A DNA stretch of 5,761 bases, taken from positions 1-5,761 of the forward strand of contig JADGGF010000300.1 of assembly GCA_019690055.1 (NCBI GenBank). The letters are read 5' to 3'. The position numbers were made by a program, and so were the translations under genes. The DNA comes from Micromonosporaceae bacterium. GTDB lineage: Bacteria; Actinomycetota; Actinomycetes; Mycobacteriales; Micromonosporaceae. Shown one piece after another: positions 1-5,721 of the stretch (positions are counted from its first letter, which is position 1; every line of letters begins with the position of its first letter). The notes under the pieces were generated by a model that did not search any database, was not told the DNA's origin, and was given only the letters and a program-made list of their open reading frames with translations.

Positions 1-987
1 CCCCCACCGCCCCCAACCACCGGGCGGGTCGACCTCGACGGCGACGGCCGGACCGATCGCGTGGTCTGGCGCCCGAGCGAGGGCCAGTGGTACGCGAGCC
101 TCGCCAGCGGCGAGGAGTCGGGGCCGGTCGCGCTCGGCGAGGCCGGTGACGTACCGGTGGTGGCGGACTACGACGGTGACGGCCGCGACGACCTCGCGGT
201 GTGGCGACCGTCGGACGGCCGGTGGCTGATCCAGACCTCTTCCGGGGCACCGGTCGGCGACGTCGCGCTGGGTGAGCCCGGCGATCTCCCGGTGCCGGCC
301 GACTACGACGGCGACGGCCGGGCCGAGCCGGCGGTGTGGCGGCCGTACAGCGGTCAATGGCTCGTCCACGCCGGCGACGGCGCCGAGAACGCCGCGGACC
401 CGGTCGTGTTGGGTCAGGCCGGCGACCTGCCGGTGGTGGCCGACTACGACGGCGACGGCAAGGCCGACCCGGCGGTGTGGCGTCCGGCCGACGGCCAGTG
501 GACCGTACGGCCGTCCGTGCCGGACGCCCAGCTGCCCGAGGTACGGCTCGGCGCCGAGGGCGACATCCCGGTGGCGGGTGACTTCGACGGCGACGGCAAG
601 GCCGAGTTCAGCGTGTGGCGGCCACATCTGGGCGTCTGGCTGCTGGTCGACTCCGGCGGTACGCCGGCCGCGCCGATCGCGGTCGGCGTCGCCGGTGACG
701 TGCCCGTGGTCGGCGACTACGACGGCGACAAGAAGGACGACCTGGCGCTCTGGCGCGCGGCCGACGGCCAGTGGCTCATCCTGCTGTCGTCGGGCGAGCG
801 GCTCACTGCAGGGGAGCCTGGCACTGGCTTCGTGTTCGGCGCCGAGGGTGACGTGCCGGCTAACCGTCCACTGTGGCTGGACGCCAACGGGCAGCCGCCG
901 GGGGTCACCGAAACCCTGCTCCGGGAGCGACTCCGCGGCCGCCAGGCCGGGGTATCGCCGGTCACCGATCCACCGTCGGCCGGGTGA
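1..987 (+). CDS. FG-GAP/VCBS-type beta-propeller repeat protein, 3' end (5' part outside window)
   Basis: The frame is open from base 1, so this is the C-terminal 328 residues of a longer protein. The visible part opens with a proline run (PPPPPTT), probably a linker from an upstream domain. Six repeats follow, each with a calcium-loop core of the form D-x-D-G-D-x-x-D/E and then a VWRP..G.W strand. The loops begin at bases 31, 166, 301, 442, 580 and 715, a period of 45-47 residues. A last half-unit (GAEGDVPANRPLWLDANG) lacks the acidic loop, and a short arginine-rich tail ends the protein. Such repeats fold into propeller blades resembling the integrin alpha head and are usually found in secreted or surface proteins of actinobacteria. 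Calcium binding and export are inferred, since no signal peptide is in view. The partner or ligand is unknown. A GTG at base 61 lies inside the repeat and is not the start. The alditol oxidase gene follows about 43 bases downstream. Confidence 0.88.
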   Translation, partial: PPPPPTTGRVDLDGDGRTDRVVWRPSEGQWYASLASGEESGPVALGEAGDVPVVADYDGDGRDDLAVWRPSDGRWLIQTSSGAPVGDVALGEPGDLPVPADYDGDGRAEPAVWRPYSGQWLVHAGDGAENAADPVVLGQAGDLPVVADYDGDGKADPAVWRPADGQWTVRPSVPDAQLPEVRLGAEGDIPVAGDFDGDGKAEFSVWRPHLGVWLLVDSGGTPAAPIAVGVAGDVPVVGDYDGDKKDDLALWRAADGQWLILLSSGERLTAGEPGTGFVFGAEGDVPANRPLWLDANGQPPGVTETLLRERLRGRQAGVSPVTDPPSAG

Positions 988-1017
988 GGCCGCACGCGGG
1001 CGGCCCGCGCCACCACC

Positions 1018-1023
1018 TACGAT
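1018..1023 (+). promoter_or_regulatory. Possible -10 element (TACGAT) for a leaderless alditol oxidase mRNA
   Basis: TACGAT fits the actinobacterial TANNNT -10 pattern. Its last base lies seven bases before the A of the ATG at 1031, so transcription would start at or next to the start codon. No Shine-Dalgarno sequence precedes that ATG, which fits a leaderless message. No recognisable -35 hexamer is seen, so this rests on one short motif. Confidence 0.35.
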
Positions 1024-1030
1024 GCCGGTC

Positions 1031-2269
1031 ATGTCCCCGAGACTCCTGAACTGGGCCGGCAACATCGAGTTCCAGGCCGTACGGCTGGCGCAGCCGGCCT
1101 CGCTGGACGAACTGCGGGACCTGGTGGTGTCCAGCGACCGGGTGCGGGTCCTCGGTACCGGTCACTCGTTCAATGCGCTGGCCGACACGACCGGCACCCT
1201 CATCCGGCTGGACCGCCTGCCGATGTCGATCAGGATCGATGAGTCGAGCGCGACCGCGACGGTGCCGGCCGGCGCGCGGTACGCCGAGGTCGCGGCCGAG
1301 CTGCACCGGGCCGGCTACGCGCTGGCGAACCTGGCCTCGCTCCCGCACATCACCGTGGCCGGCGCGGTGGCGACCGGCACGCACGGCTCGGGCGACCGCA
1401 CGCGGACCCTCGCCGACGCGGTCGTGGGTGTGGAGTTCGTCGATGCCTCGGGTGAGGTGCGGCGCCTGTCGGTCGGGGACGCCGACTTTCCGGGCGCCGT
1501 GGTGTCGCTCGGTGCGCTCGGCGTCGTCACCCAGCTCACCCTCCGCATCGAACCATCGTTCACCGTCGCCCAGGAGGTGCGGCTCGACGTCCCGCTGGAC
1601 GCCATCGCCGGCGCGTGGGACGAGGTGTTCGGGGCCGCGTACTCGGTGAGCGCCTTCACCGACTACGCCAGCGGAACCGCCCGGGTGTGGCTCAAGCGGC
1701 GAATGGACATGCCTACGCCCACGTGGGCGGGCGGCCGGGCCGCCGACGCGCCGGTGCACCCCGTGCCCGGGGTCGATCCGGTGGCCTGCACCCCGCAGCT
1801 GGGCGTGCCCGGGCCCTGGCATGAACGCCTACCGCACTTCCGGCCCGATCTCGTGCCCAGCGCCGGCGACGAGCTCCAGTCGGAGTACTTCGTCGCCCGG
1901 GCGGACGCCCCGGCCGCGCTCGCCGCCCTGCGGGGCATCGCCGCCCGCGTAGCCCCGGTACTGCACATCGCCGAGATCCGCACGATCGCCGCCGACGAGT
2001 TGTGGCTGAGTCCGGCGTACGGCCGCGACTCGGTCGGGTTCCACTTCACCTGGATCCGCGACGCCGCCGCGGTGCTGCCCGTGGTCGACCTCATCGAGGA
2101 GGTGCTGCTGCCGCTGGGGGCGCGGCCCCACTGGGGCAAGGTGTGGCGCGCCGACCCGGCCTCGGTCGTGGCCCGCTACCCGCGCGCCGGCGACTTCGCG
2201 GCCCTGCGCCAGCGCCTCGACCCGACCGGCACGTTCGCCAACGCGTACACGACTGCCCTCTTCGGCTGA
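1031..2269 (+). CDS. aldO: Alditol oxidase (AldO-type, covalent FAD)
   Basis: This is a 412-residue cytosolic flavoprotein expected to oxidise the terminal CH2OH of alditols such as xylitol or sorbitol with O2, giving an aldose and H2O2 (EC 1.1.3.41). It matches remembered Streptomyces coelicolor AldO (418 aa) over its whole length. The N-terminal PCMH-type FAD domain begins NWAGNI and contains VLGTGHSF, where His45 corresponds to the AldO residue (His46) covalently bound to FAD. It also has NLASLPH (Ser103) and ATGTHGSG. The C-terminal cap domain carries VPGPWHERLPHFR, EIRT (Glu315, Arg317), HFTW (Thr340) and RPHWGK (Lys370). These align with AldO Ser106, Glu320, Arg322, Thr345 and Lys375, so the substrate pocket looks intact. 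The start at 1031 gives an N-terminus (MSPRLLNWAGN) like that of AldO; an in-frame ATG at 1022 is the alternative. There is no Shine-Dalgarno. The exact substrate is not decided by sequence; other sugar or lactone oxidases of the vanillyl-alcohol-oxidase family are less likely. Confidence 0.92.
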   Translation: MSPRLLNWAGNIEFQAVRLAQPASLDELRDLVVSSDRVRVLGTGHSFNALADTTGTLIRLDRLPMSIRIDESSATATVPAGARYAEVAAELHRAGYALANLASLPHITVAGAVATGTHGSGDRTRTLADAVVGVEFVDASGEVRRLSVGDADFPGAVVSLGALGVVTQLTLRIEPSFTVAQEVRLDVPLDAIAGAWDEVFGAAYSVSAFTDYASGTARVWLKRRMDMPTPTWAGGRAADAPVHPVPGVDPVACTPQLGVPGPWHERLPHFRPDLVPSAGDELQSEYFVARADAPAALAALRGIAARVAPVLHIAEIRTIAADELWLSPAYGRDSVGFHFTWIRDAAAVLPVVDLIEEVLLPLGARPHWGKVWRADPASVVARYPRAGDFAALRQRLDPTGTFANAYTTALFG

Positions 2270-2322
2270 CCGCCTGATGCCGGCCGTTGTCGGCTGACCA
2301 CCTGATGGCGGCCGTTGTCGGC
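2262..2322. repeat. 28-bp tandem direct repeat between convergent genes (2.2 copies)
   Basis: Copy 1 is 2262-2289 and copy 2 is 2290-2317; they match at 26 of 28 bases (G/A and C/G differences). A partial third copy begins at 2318 (tcggc). Each unit starts tcggctgacc and ends cggccgttg. Copy 1 starts inside the last codons of the alditol oxidase gene and includes its TGA stop. The repeat fills most of the gap between the oxidase and the convergent endonuclease gene. No convincing bidirectional terminator hairpin was found there. Confidence 0.9.
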
Positions 2323-2337
2323 GGAGGCTGTCCGGTT

Positions 2338-2868
2338 CTACGGGGCCGGGATGGTGCCACGGCGGGCGAGGGCGTCGGCCCGGCGCAGGGCGTCGGGGAG
2401 CCGGTACGGCCCGGCCATCGATGTCACTATGCGGGCCGCTTCCGCAATGGTCAACCCGCACGCCGTCACGAAGAGCGGTTTCGTCGCGGCGCCCCGCCGG
2501 ACCGCCGCGGCGTGGCTGGCCGTGTGGAAGGACGTCTTCGCGACGCCGATCACCGGGATGCCGATGGCCTGGTGCACGTGGCGGCCGAGTCCGGGGCGGC
2601 CGGCCGGGTCGAGGTCGCAGTAACCGTCGACCACGAGCAGGCGAAGTGGTGGCGCTCCGGCGAGCACGGCCTGGATCGCCGGGAGCTCGCGGGTGTAGAA
2701 GCTGCCCGGCTGGTACGCCGCCACGGTGTCGAGCCACTCCACCCGCTCGCCGACGATCCGGGCGTAGGTCGGGTCGTCGGCGAGGACGAGCGCCGCCCGC
2801 GCACCCCCGTCGGCCGGGTAGTGCACGTCCACCGCCCCGACCAGCCGCTGGTCCTCCACAGTAGACAC
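2338..2868 (-). CDS. Endonuclease V-like protein (short, divergent subgroup)
   Basis: Members of this fold (PF04493) cut DNA or RNA next to deaminated bases, chiefly inosine. The protein has 176 residues from GTG 2868, or 173 from GTG 2859; numbering here is from 2859. Family blocks appear in order: VGAVDVHY (Asp11), YQPGSFYTRELPA (Glu58), LLVVDGYCDLDPAGRPGLG (Asp78), PVIGVAKTSF (Lys108), PLFVTACG and RLPDALRRADAL (Asp162). The three acidic metal ligands of the RNase H-like core are thus kept. However, the usual DGHG and HPR motifs read DGYC and DPAG, and the N-terminal segment of about 30 residues found in E. coli Nfi (223 aa) is missing. GGCGGAG at 2874-2868 sits eight bases before GTG 2859, favouring that start. 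A TACGCT -10 motif instead favours a leaderless start at 2868. The frame is open further upstream to 3069, but that stretch is low-complexity and lacks family motifs. The gene is convergent with the alditol oxidase and divergent from the sugar operon. Nuclease activity on inosine is likely but not certain. Confidence 0.82.
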   Translation of the reverse strand: MSTVEDQRLVGAVDVHYPADGGARAALVLADDPTYARIVGERVEWLDTVAAYQPGSFYTRELPAIQAVLAGAPPLRLLVVDGYCDLDPAGRPGLGRHVHQAIGIPVIGVAKTSFHTASHAAAVRRGAATKPLFVTACGLTIAEAARIVTSMAGPYRLPDALRRADALARRGTIPAP

Positions 2869-2874
2869 TCCGCC

Positions 2875-2880
2875 AGCGTA
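2875..2880 (-). promoter_or_regulatory. Possible -10 element (TACGCT) for the endonuclease V-like gene
   Basis: Read on the minus strand, TACGCT fits TANNNT and its last base (2875) puts the predicted first transcribed base at 2868, exactly the G of the upstream GTG start. There is no -35 hexamer at normal spacing; a TTGGCG (2895-2890) lies only nine bases upstream, which is too close. The call is tentative. Confidence 0.35.
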
Positions 2881-3038
2881 GCCCAGCGGCGCCAAGCTCG
2901 GGCGCGTCTCGGCGGGCCACGGCGCTGTGGGCCCGGGTCCGGGCGGCCTCCACCCCCGCGTTCGCGTCCGCTGTGGTCGCCGGGCTGGCGGCGGCTGGGC
3001 GGGCGGCGACGGTCGGTCGCGCTCGAGTACCGCCGATA

Positions 3039-3056
3039 GGGTCTCTAGTGAGACCC
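3039..3056. promoter_or_regulatory. Perfect inverted repeat GGGTCTC-TAGT-GAGACCC, candidate operator
   Basis: Two perfect 7-bp arms surround a 4-base centre. A TAGGGT hexamer (3037-3042, TANNNT type) overlaps the left arm. If it is a -10 for rightward transcription, the palindrome would cover the start site, as repressor operators often do. No T-run follows on either strand, so it is a poor terminator. The protein that would bind it is not identified. Confidence 0.4.
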
Positions 3057-3322
3057 GGCGGAACCTCACCGCGTTTTGTTGCGATTTGGTGACGGAACGC
3101 TCACCGACCCCGGGGGTGCCTGAGGCCGGAGCGGGGTTCGGGCCCCGATCGTGTGAGGGTCCTCACCGGTTCCGCACCCCGTGGCCGTACGGCCGCCGTC
3201 ACCGGCGAATCCTGTGAGCACGTATGCAGCTCAGTTACGTCCTTGCCGCGCTACTGGTGAACGACAGGGTCGGCCCGCGAAACTCCCGAGCGAGGCGCGT
3301 TTCGACGCCATGACAGCCCGAC

Positions 3323-3330
3323 AAGGGGAG
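3323..3330 (+). promoter_or_regulatory. Ribosome binding site of the solute-binding protein gene
   Basis: AAGGGGAG ends eight bases before ATG 3339. This is strong and well spaced, and it decides for 3339 over the in-frame ATG at 3351. Confidence 0.85.
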
Positions 3331-3338
3331 TTCGATCT

Positions 3339-4625
3339 ATGAGTCGTTTGATGCGAGGCCTGGTTCCGCTGGCCGCCCTCGGTCTGGTGGTGGCCGGTTG
3401 CAGCTCGGAGCCGGGCAACAAGGACGACGGCGACATTCGCGGAGACGAGGTCACCGTCATCGGCACGTGGGGCGGTGACGAGCAGGAAGCCTTCCTGGCG
3501 ATGGTCAAGCCGTGGGAGGAGCAGACCGGCGCGAAGGTCAAGTATGTCGGTACCCGTGACCTCAACACCGTGCTCTCCACCGGTGTCGCGGCCGGGCGCC
3601 TGCCCGACCTCGCGGGCCTGCCCGGGCCGGGCCAGCTGGTCGAGTTCGCCGAGGCGGGCGCCCTTGTTCCGCTGAACGATGTGCTCGACATCGACACGTA
3701 CACCGCCGACACCGCGCCGGCCCTGGTCGAACTCGGCAAGGGGTCGGACGGCCAGATCTACGGGGTGTTCATCAAGGCCGCCGTCAAGGGCCTGATCTGG
3801 TACAACCCGTCGCTGCACGACTACAGCAGCACGCCGCCCTCCACCTGGGACGAACTGCTCCAGCAGGGCGAGGCGAACAAGGGCACCGCCGAGGCGCTGT
3901 GGTGCGTGGGCATCGAGTCGGGTGCCGCCTCGGGCTGGCCGGCGACCGACTGGATCGAGGACCTGGTGCTGCGTACCGCCGGACCCGACGTCTACACGCA
4001 GTGGTACCGGGGTGAGGTCAAGTGGAGCGACCCGCGCATCCGCGAGGCCTTCGAGATCTACGTCAACGATGTGCTCGGCAAGACGTACGGCGGGCGTCAG
4101 ACCGCAGCGGCGACGAACTTCGAGACCGCCGGTGACCCGCTCTTCGCCAACCCGCCGGGTTGCGTCTTCCACCACCAGGCCAGCTTCATCACCGGCCTCG
4201 GTGGGTTCAAGAACGCGACGGCGGGTACCGACTACAACTTCTTCCCGTTCCCGGACATCAACCCGCAGTACGCGGGCGCCGTCGAGGGCGCGGGCGACCT
4301 GTTCGGCATGTTCAACGACACCCCGGCCGCCCGTTCGCTGATGCGGTACCTGGTGACCGCGGAGGCGCAGGACATCTGGGTCAAGCGCGGCGGCGCTCTG
4401 TCGGCGAACAAGAACGCCAATAGCTACCCCGACGACATCAGCGCCCGCTCGGCGCAGATCCTCACGGAGGCGAAGTCGTTCGTCTTCGACGCGTCGGACC
4501 TCATGCCGCAGGCGATGAACGACGCGTTCTGGCGCGGCATGGTCGCCCTCACGAGCGGCAGCGCCTCGCTCGACGAGGTTCTGGCTGATCTGGACAAGGT
4601 GCAGGCCGACGCCTACGCGTCCTGA
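3339..4625 (+). CDS. aglE: Alpha-glucoside-type ABC transporter solute-binding lipoprotein
   Basis: This 428-residue protein should capture a sugar outside the membrane and deliver it to the permeases encoded downstream. It has a lipoprotein signal: MSRLMRG, a hydrophobic stretch (8-19), then lipobox VAGC with the lipidated cysteine at 21, followed by a polar linker to about residue 33. The mature part begins VTVIGTWGGDEQEAF, typical of family 1 carbohydrate-binding proteins. LIWYNPS (W154), GWPATDW (W200 to W205) and PPGCVFHHQASF resemble the AglE-like group that imports alpha-glucosides such as maltose, sucrose or trehalose. The many aromatic residues fit stacking on a sugar. Apart from Cys21 there are only two cysteines, Cys189 and Cys275, which may form a disulfide. 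The gene is first in the operon, with a strong ribosome binding site. A hairpin then separates it from the permease gene. Family assignment is firm; the precise sugar is inferred. Confidence 0.9.
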   Translation: MSRLMRGLVPLAALGLVVAGCSSEPGNKDDGDIRGDEVTVIGTWGGDEQEAFLAMVKPWEEQTGAKVKYVGTRDLNTVLSTGVAAGRLPDLAGLPGPGQLVEFAEAGALVPLNDVLDIDTYTADTAPALVELGKGSDGQIYGVFIKAAVKGLIWYNPSLHDYSSTPPSTWDELLQQGEANKGTAEALWCVGIESGAASGWPATDWIEDLVLRTAGPDVYTQWYRGEVKWSDPRIREAFEIYVNDVLGKTYGGRQTAAATNFETAGDPLFANPPGCVFHHQASFITGLGGFKNATAGTDYNFFPFPDINPQYAGAVEGAGDLFGMFNDTPAARSLMRYLVTAEAQDIWVKRGGALSANKNANSYPDDISARSAQILTEAKSFVFDASDLMPQAMNDAFWRGMVALTSGSASLDEVLADLDKVQADAYAS

Positions 4626-4642
4626 CCGGTAACTCTGCCTCG

Positions 4643-4694
4643 GGGATCTTGGAAGTCCGGACCCTCCACCGAGGGGACGGGCTTCCAAGATCCC
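4643..4694 (+). terminator. Strong intercistronic hairpin (attenuator or mRNA stabiliser)
   Basis: Arms GGGATCTTGGAAG (4643-4655) and CTTCCAAGATCCC (4682-4694) are perfectly complementary over 13 bp. They extend by T-G, C-G and C-G to 16 pairs (4656-4658 with 4679-4681). The 20-base loop can form a second small stem, CCCTC-CACC-GAGGG (4662-4675). It begins 17 bases after the binding-protein stop and ends 46 bases before the permease ATG. No T-run follows, so full rho-independent termination is unlikely. Partial termination or protection of the upstream message from 3' decay would make more binding protein than permease. Confidence 0.8.
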
Positions 4695-4729
4695 GAATCA
4701 CCATCCTCCACGAAACCGCCGTCCCGCTC

Positions 4730-4735
4730 GGGAGG
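4730..4735 (+). promoter_or_regulatory. Ribosome binding site of the first permease gene
   Basis: GGGAGG lies five bases before ATG 4741 and supports that start. The next in-frame ATG is far inside the membrane domain. Confidence 0.8.
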
Positions 4736-4740
4736 TATCG

Positions 4741-5721
4741 ATGGACTCACAACTACTCACTGCCCTTGAGGTGGTGGTGGGGGTACCGGCCGTCCTGGTC
4801 GGCTATATCTGGCTCACCGAGCGGATCGTCACGCTGGTGCCCCCGAAGTGGCAGAAGCGGGTCCGGCCGTGGTTCTGGCTCGGACCCGCCCTGGGCTTCC
4901 TCGGGTTCTTCCTCATCTATCCCACGATCGGCACGATCATCCGCAGCTTCCAGAGCCGCAACGTGCGGAACCCCGAGTGGGTCGGGCTGGCCAACTACAA
5001 GTGGTTCTTCACCAACGATGCGGCCGTGCAAGCCCTGCTGAACAACGCACTGTGGCTGGTCATGTTGACGGTCTTCACCGTCGGGCTCGGTCTGGTCATC
5101 GCGGTCCTCGTCGACCGGGTGCGTTACGAGGCGTGGGCGAAGAGCATCATCTTCCTGCCGTTGGCGATCAGCATGGTGGCCGCCGGCGTCATCTGGAAGT
5201 TCATGTACGACTTCCGGCCGCCGGGCCAGCCGCAGACCGGCACGCTCAACGCCGCCATCGGTGCAGTCGGAATCAACCCGGTCGCCTGGTTGCAGTCGCC
5301 GACGTTCGGCGTGAGCACCTTTGCCCTGATCGCCATCATGATCTGGATGTGGACCGGCTTCGCCATGGTGATCATTTCGGCGGCGGTGAAGGGCATCGAC
5401 CCCGAGCTGTTGGAGGCGGCCCGGCTCGACGGCGCGGGTGAGTGGCAGATCTTCCGTAAGGTCACGTTCCCGCTGCTCGGCCCGACCCTGGCCGTGGTCA
5501 GCACCACGATGGTCATCACTTCGCTGAAGACCTTCGACATCGTCTACACGCTGACGAACGGCAACTACGACACCGAGGTCATCGCGAACCTGATGATCAA
5601 GCAGATGTCGTTCAATGACTTCGGCCGTGCGAGCGCAGTCGCGGTGGTCCTGCTGCTCGCCATCATTCCGGTGATGGCCTTCAACATTCGCCAGTTTCGC
5701 GCCCAGGAGTCCATCCGATGA
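4741..5721 (+). CDS. aglF: Sugar ABC transporter permease, AglF-type (MalF family)
   Basis: This 326-residue inner-membrane protein would form half of the channel of the importer, paired with the product of the next gene. Hydrophobic segments lie at about residues 9-31, 45-67, 101-123, 135-157, 190-213, 249-267 and 297-317. The EAA loop that contacts the ATPase is clear: EAARLDGAGEWQIFRKV starts at Glu225, with the conserved Gly233 and a following FPLLGP. The stretch from IIFLPLAISMVAAGVIWKF to MYDFRPP, then LNAAIG and AWLQSP, closely resembles Sinorhizobium AglF as remembered. The first hydrophobic segment (9-31) precedes the WFWLGPALGFLGFF helix that usually opens the family, so this protein has an extra N-terminal helix. 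The TGA stop overlaps the next ATG by four bases (ATGA), indicating translational coupling. MalF-like permeases for other sugars are the alternative. Confidence 0.92.
   Translation: MDSQLLTALEVVVGVPAVLVGYIWLTERIVTLVPPKWQKRVRPWFWLGPALGFLGFFLIYPTIGTIIRSFQSRNVRNPEWVGLANYKWFFTNDAAVQALLNNALWLVMLTVFTVGLGLVIAVLVDRVRYEAWAKSIIFLPLAISMVAAGVIWKFMYDFRPPGQPQTGTLNAAIGAVGINPVAWLQSPTFGVSTFALIAIMIWMWTGFAMVIISAAVKGIDPELLEAARLDGAGEWQIFRKVTFPLLGPTLAVVSTTMVITSLKTFDIVYTLTNGNYDTEVIANLMIKQMSFNDFGRASAVAVVLLLAIIPVMAFNIRQFRAQESIR
5705..5709 (+). promoter_or_regulatory. Ribosome binding site of the second permease gene
   Basis: AGGAG, inside the last codons of the first permease gene, lies eight bases before ATG 5718. 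It supports a real start at the ATGA overlap. Confidence 0.75.

Larger units (their letters stand above)
2869..3338. other. Gene-free divergent regulatory region (about 470 bp)
   Basis: No frame here has the composition of a real protein, and no tRNA or small-RNA gene is recognised. It separates two divergent genes, so it should hold both promoters. Visible structure, from left to right: a 7-bp-arm palindrome at 3039-3056; a relatively T-rich patch at 3073-3090; an inverted repeat GGTGA-N8-TCACC at 3088-3105; a stem CGGGG-N6-CCCCG at 3132-3147; GTGAGG-GT-CCTCAC at 3153-3166; the perfect 12-mer GGCCGTACGGCC at 3183-3194; and ACGTA-N11-TACGT at 3220-3240. The motif CTCACCG occurs three times (3065, 3100, 3162). 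Short palindromes are expected often in GC-rich DNA, so only the first is singled out as a separate feature. Confidence 0.7.

Noticed and set aside
272..1030. In-frame upstream extension of the alditol oxidase into the propeller gene
   Set aside because: The extension is an out-of-frame reading of the repeats (threonine/arginine-rich). AldO homology begins at 1031.
962..1822. Long open frame on the minus strand opposite the alditol oxidase gene
   Set aside because: It has low-complexity composition rich in R, G and H, and it lies antisense to a gene with complete family motifs.
2270..2337. Bidirectional terminator between the two convergent genes
   Set aside because: Only weak 4-5 bp pairings (for example CCGCC with GGCGG) are found, with no T-run. 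The repeats here are direct, not inverted.
1829..2953. Open frame of about 374 codons on the minus strand spanning the oxidase end and the endonuclease gene
   Set aside because: It reads through both real genes in a different frame and encodes arginine/glycine-rich sequence without motifs.
2869..3069. In-frame N-terminal extension of the endonuclease V-like protein to ATG 3069
   Set aside because: The added 67 residues are proline/arginine-rich, do not resemble the EndoV N-terminus, and would place the start within the palindrome region.
2927..3217. Small open frame (96 codons) on the plus strand in the divergent region
   Set aside because: It has no ribosome binding site, random-looking composition and no known motif, and it crosses all of the inverted repeats.
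3225..3300. tRNA-like string GCAGCTCAGT resembling a D-arm
   Set aside because: The expected following D-arm half, anticodon stem and TTCGAAT T-arm cannot be placed, and there is no acceptor stem.
3231..4688. Long open frame (about 485 codons) on the minus strand opposite the binding-protein gene
   Set aside because: It is an arginine/glycine/valine-rich shadow caused by the GC-biased codons of the well-supported plus-strand gene, and it shows no recognisable domain.
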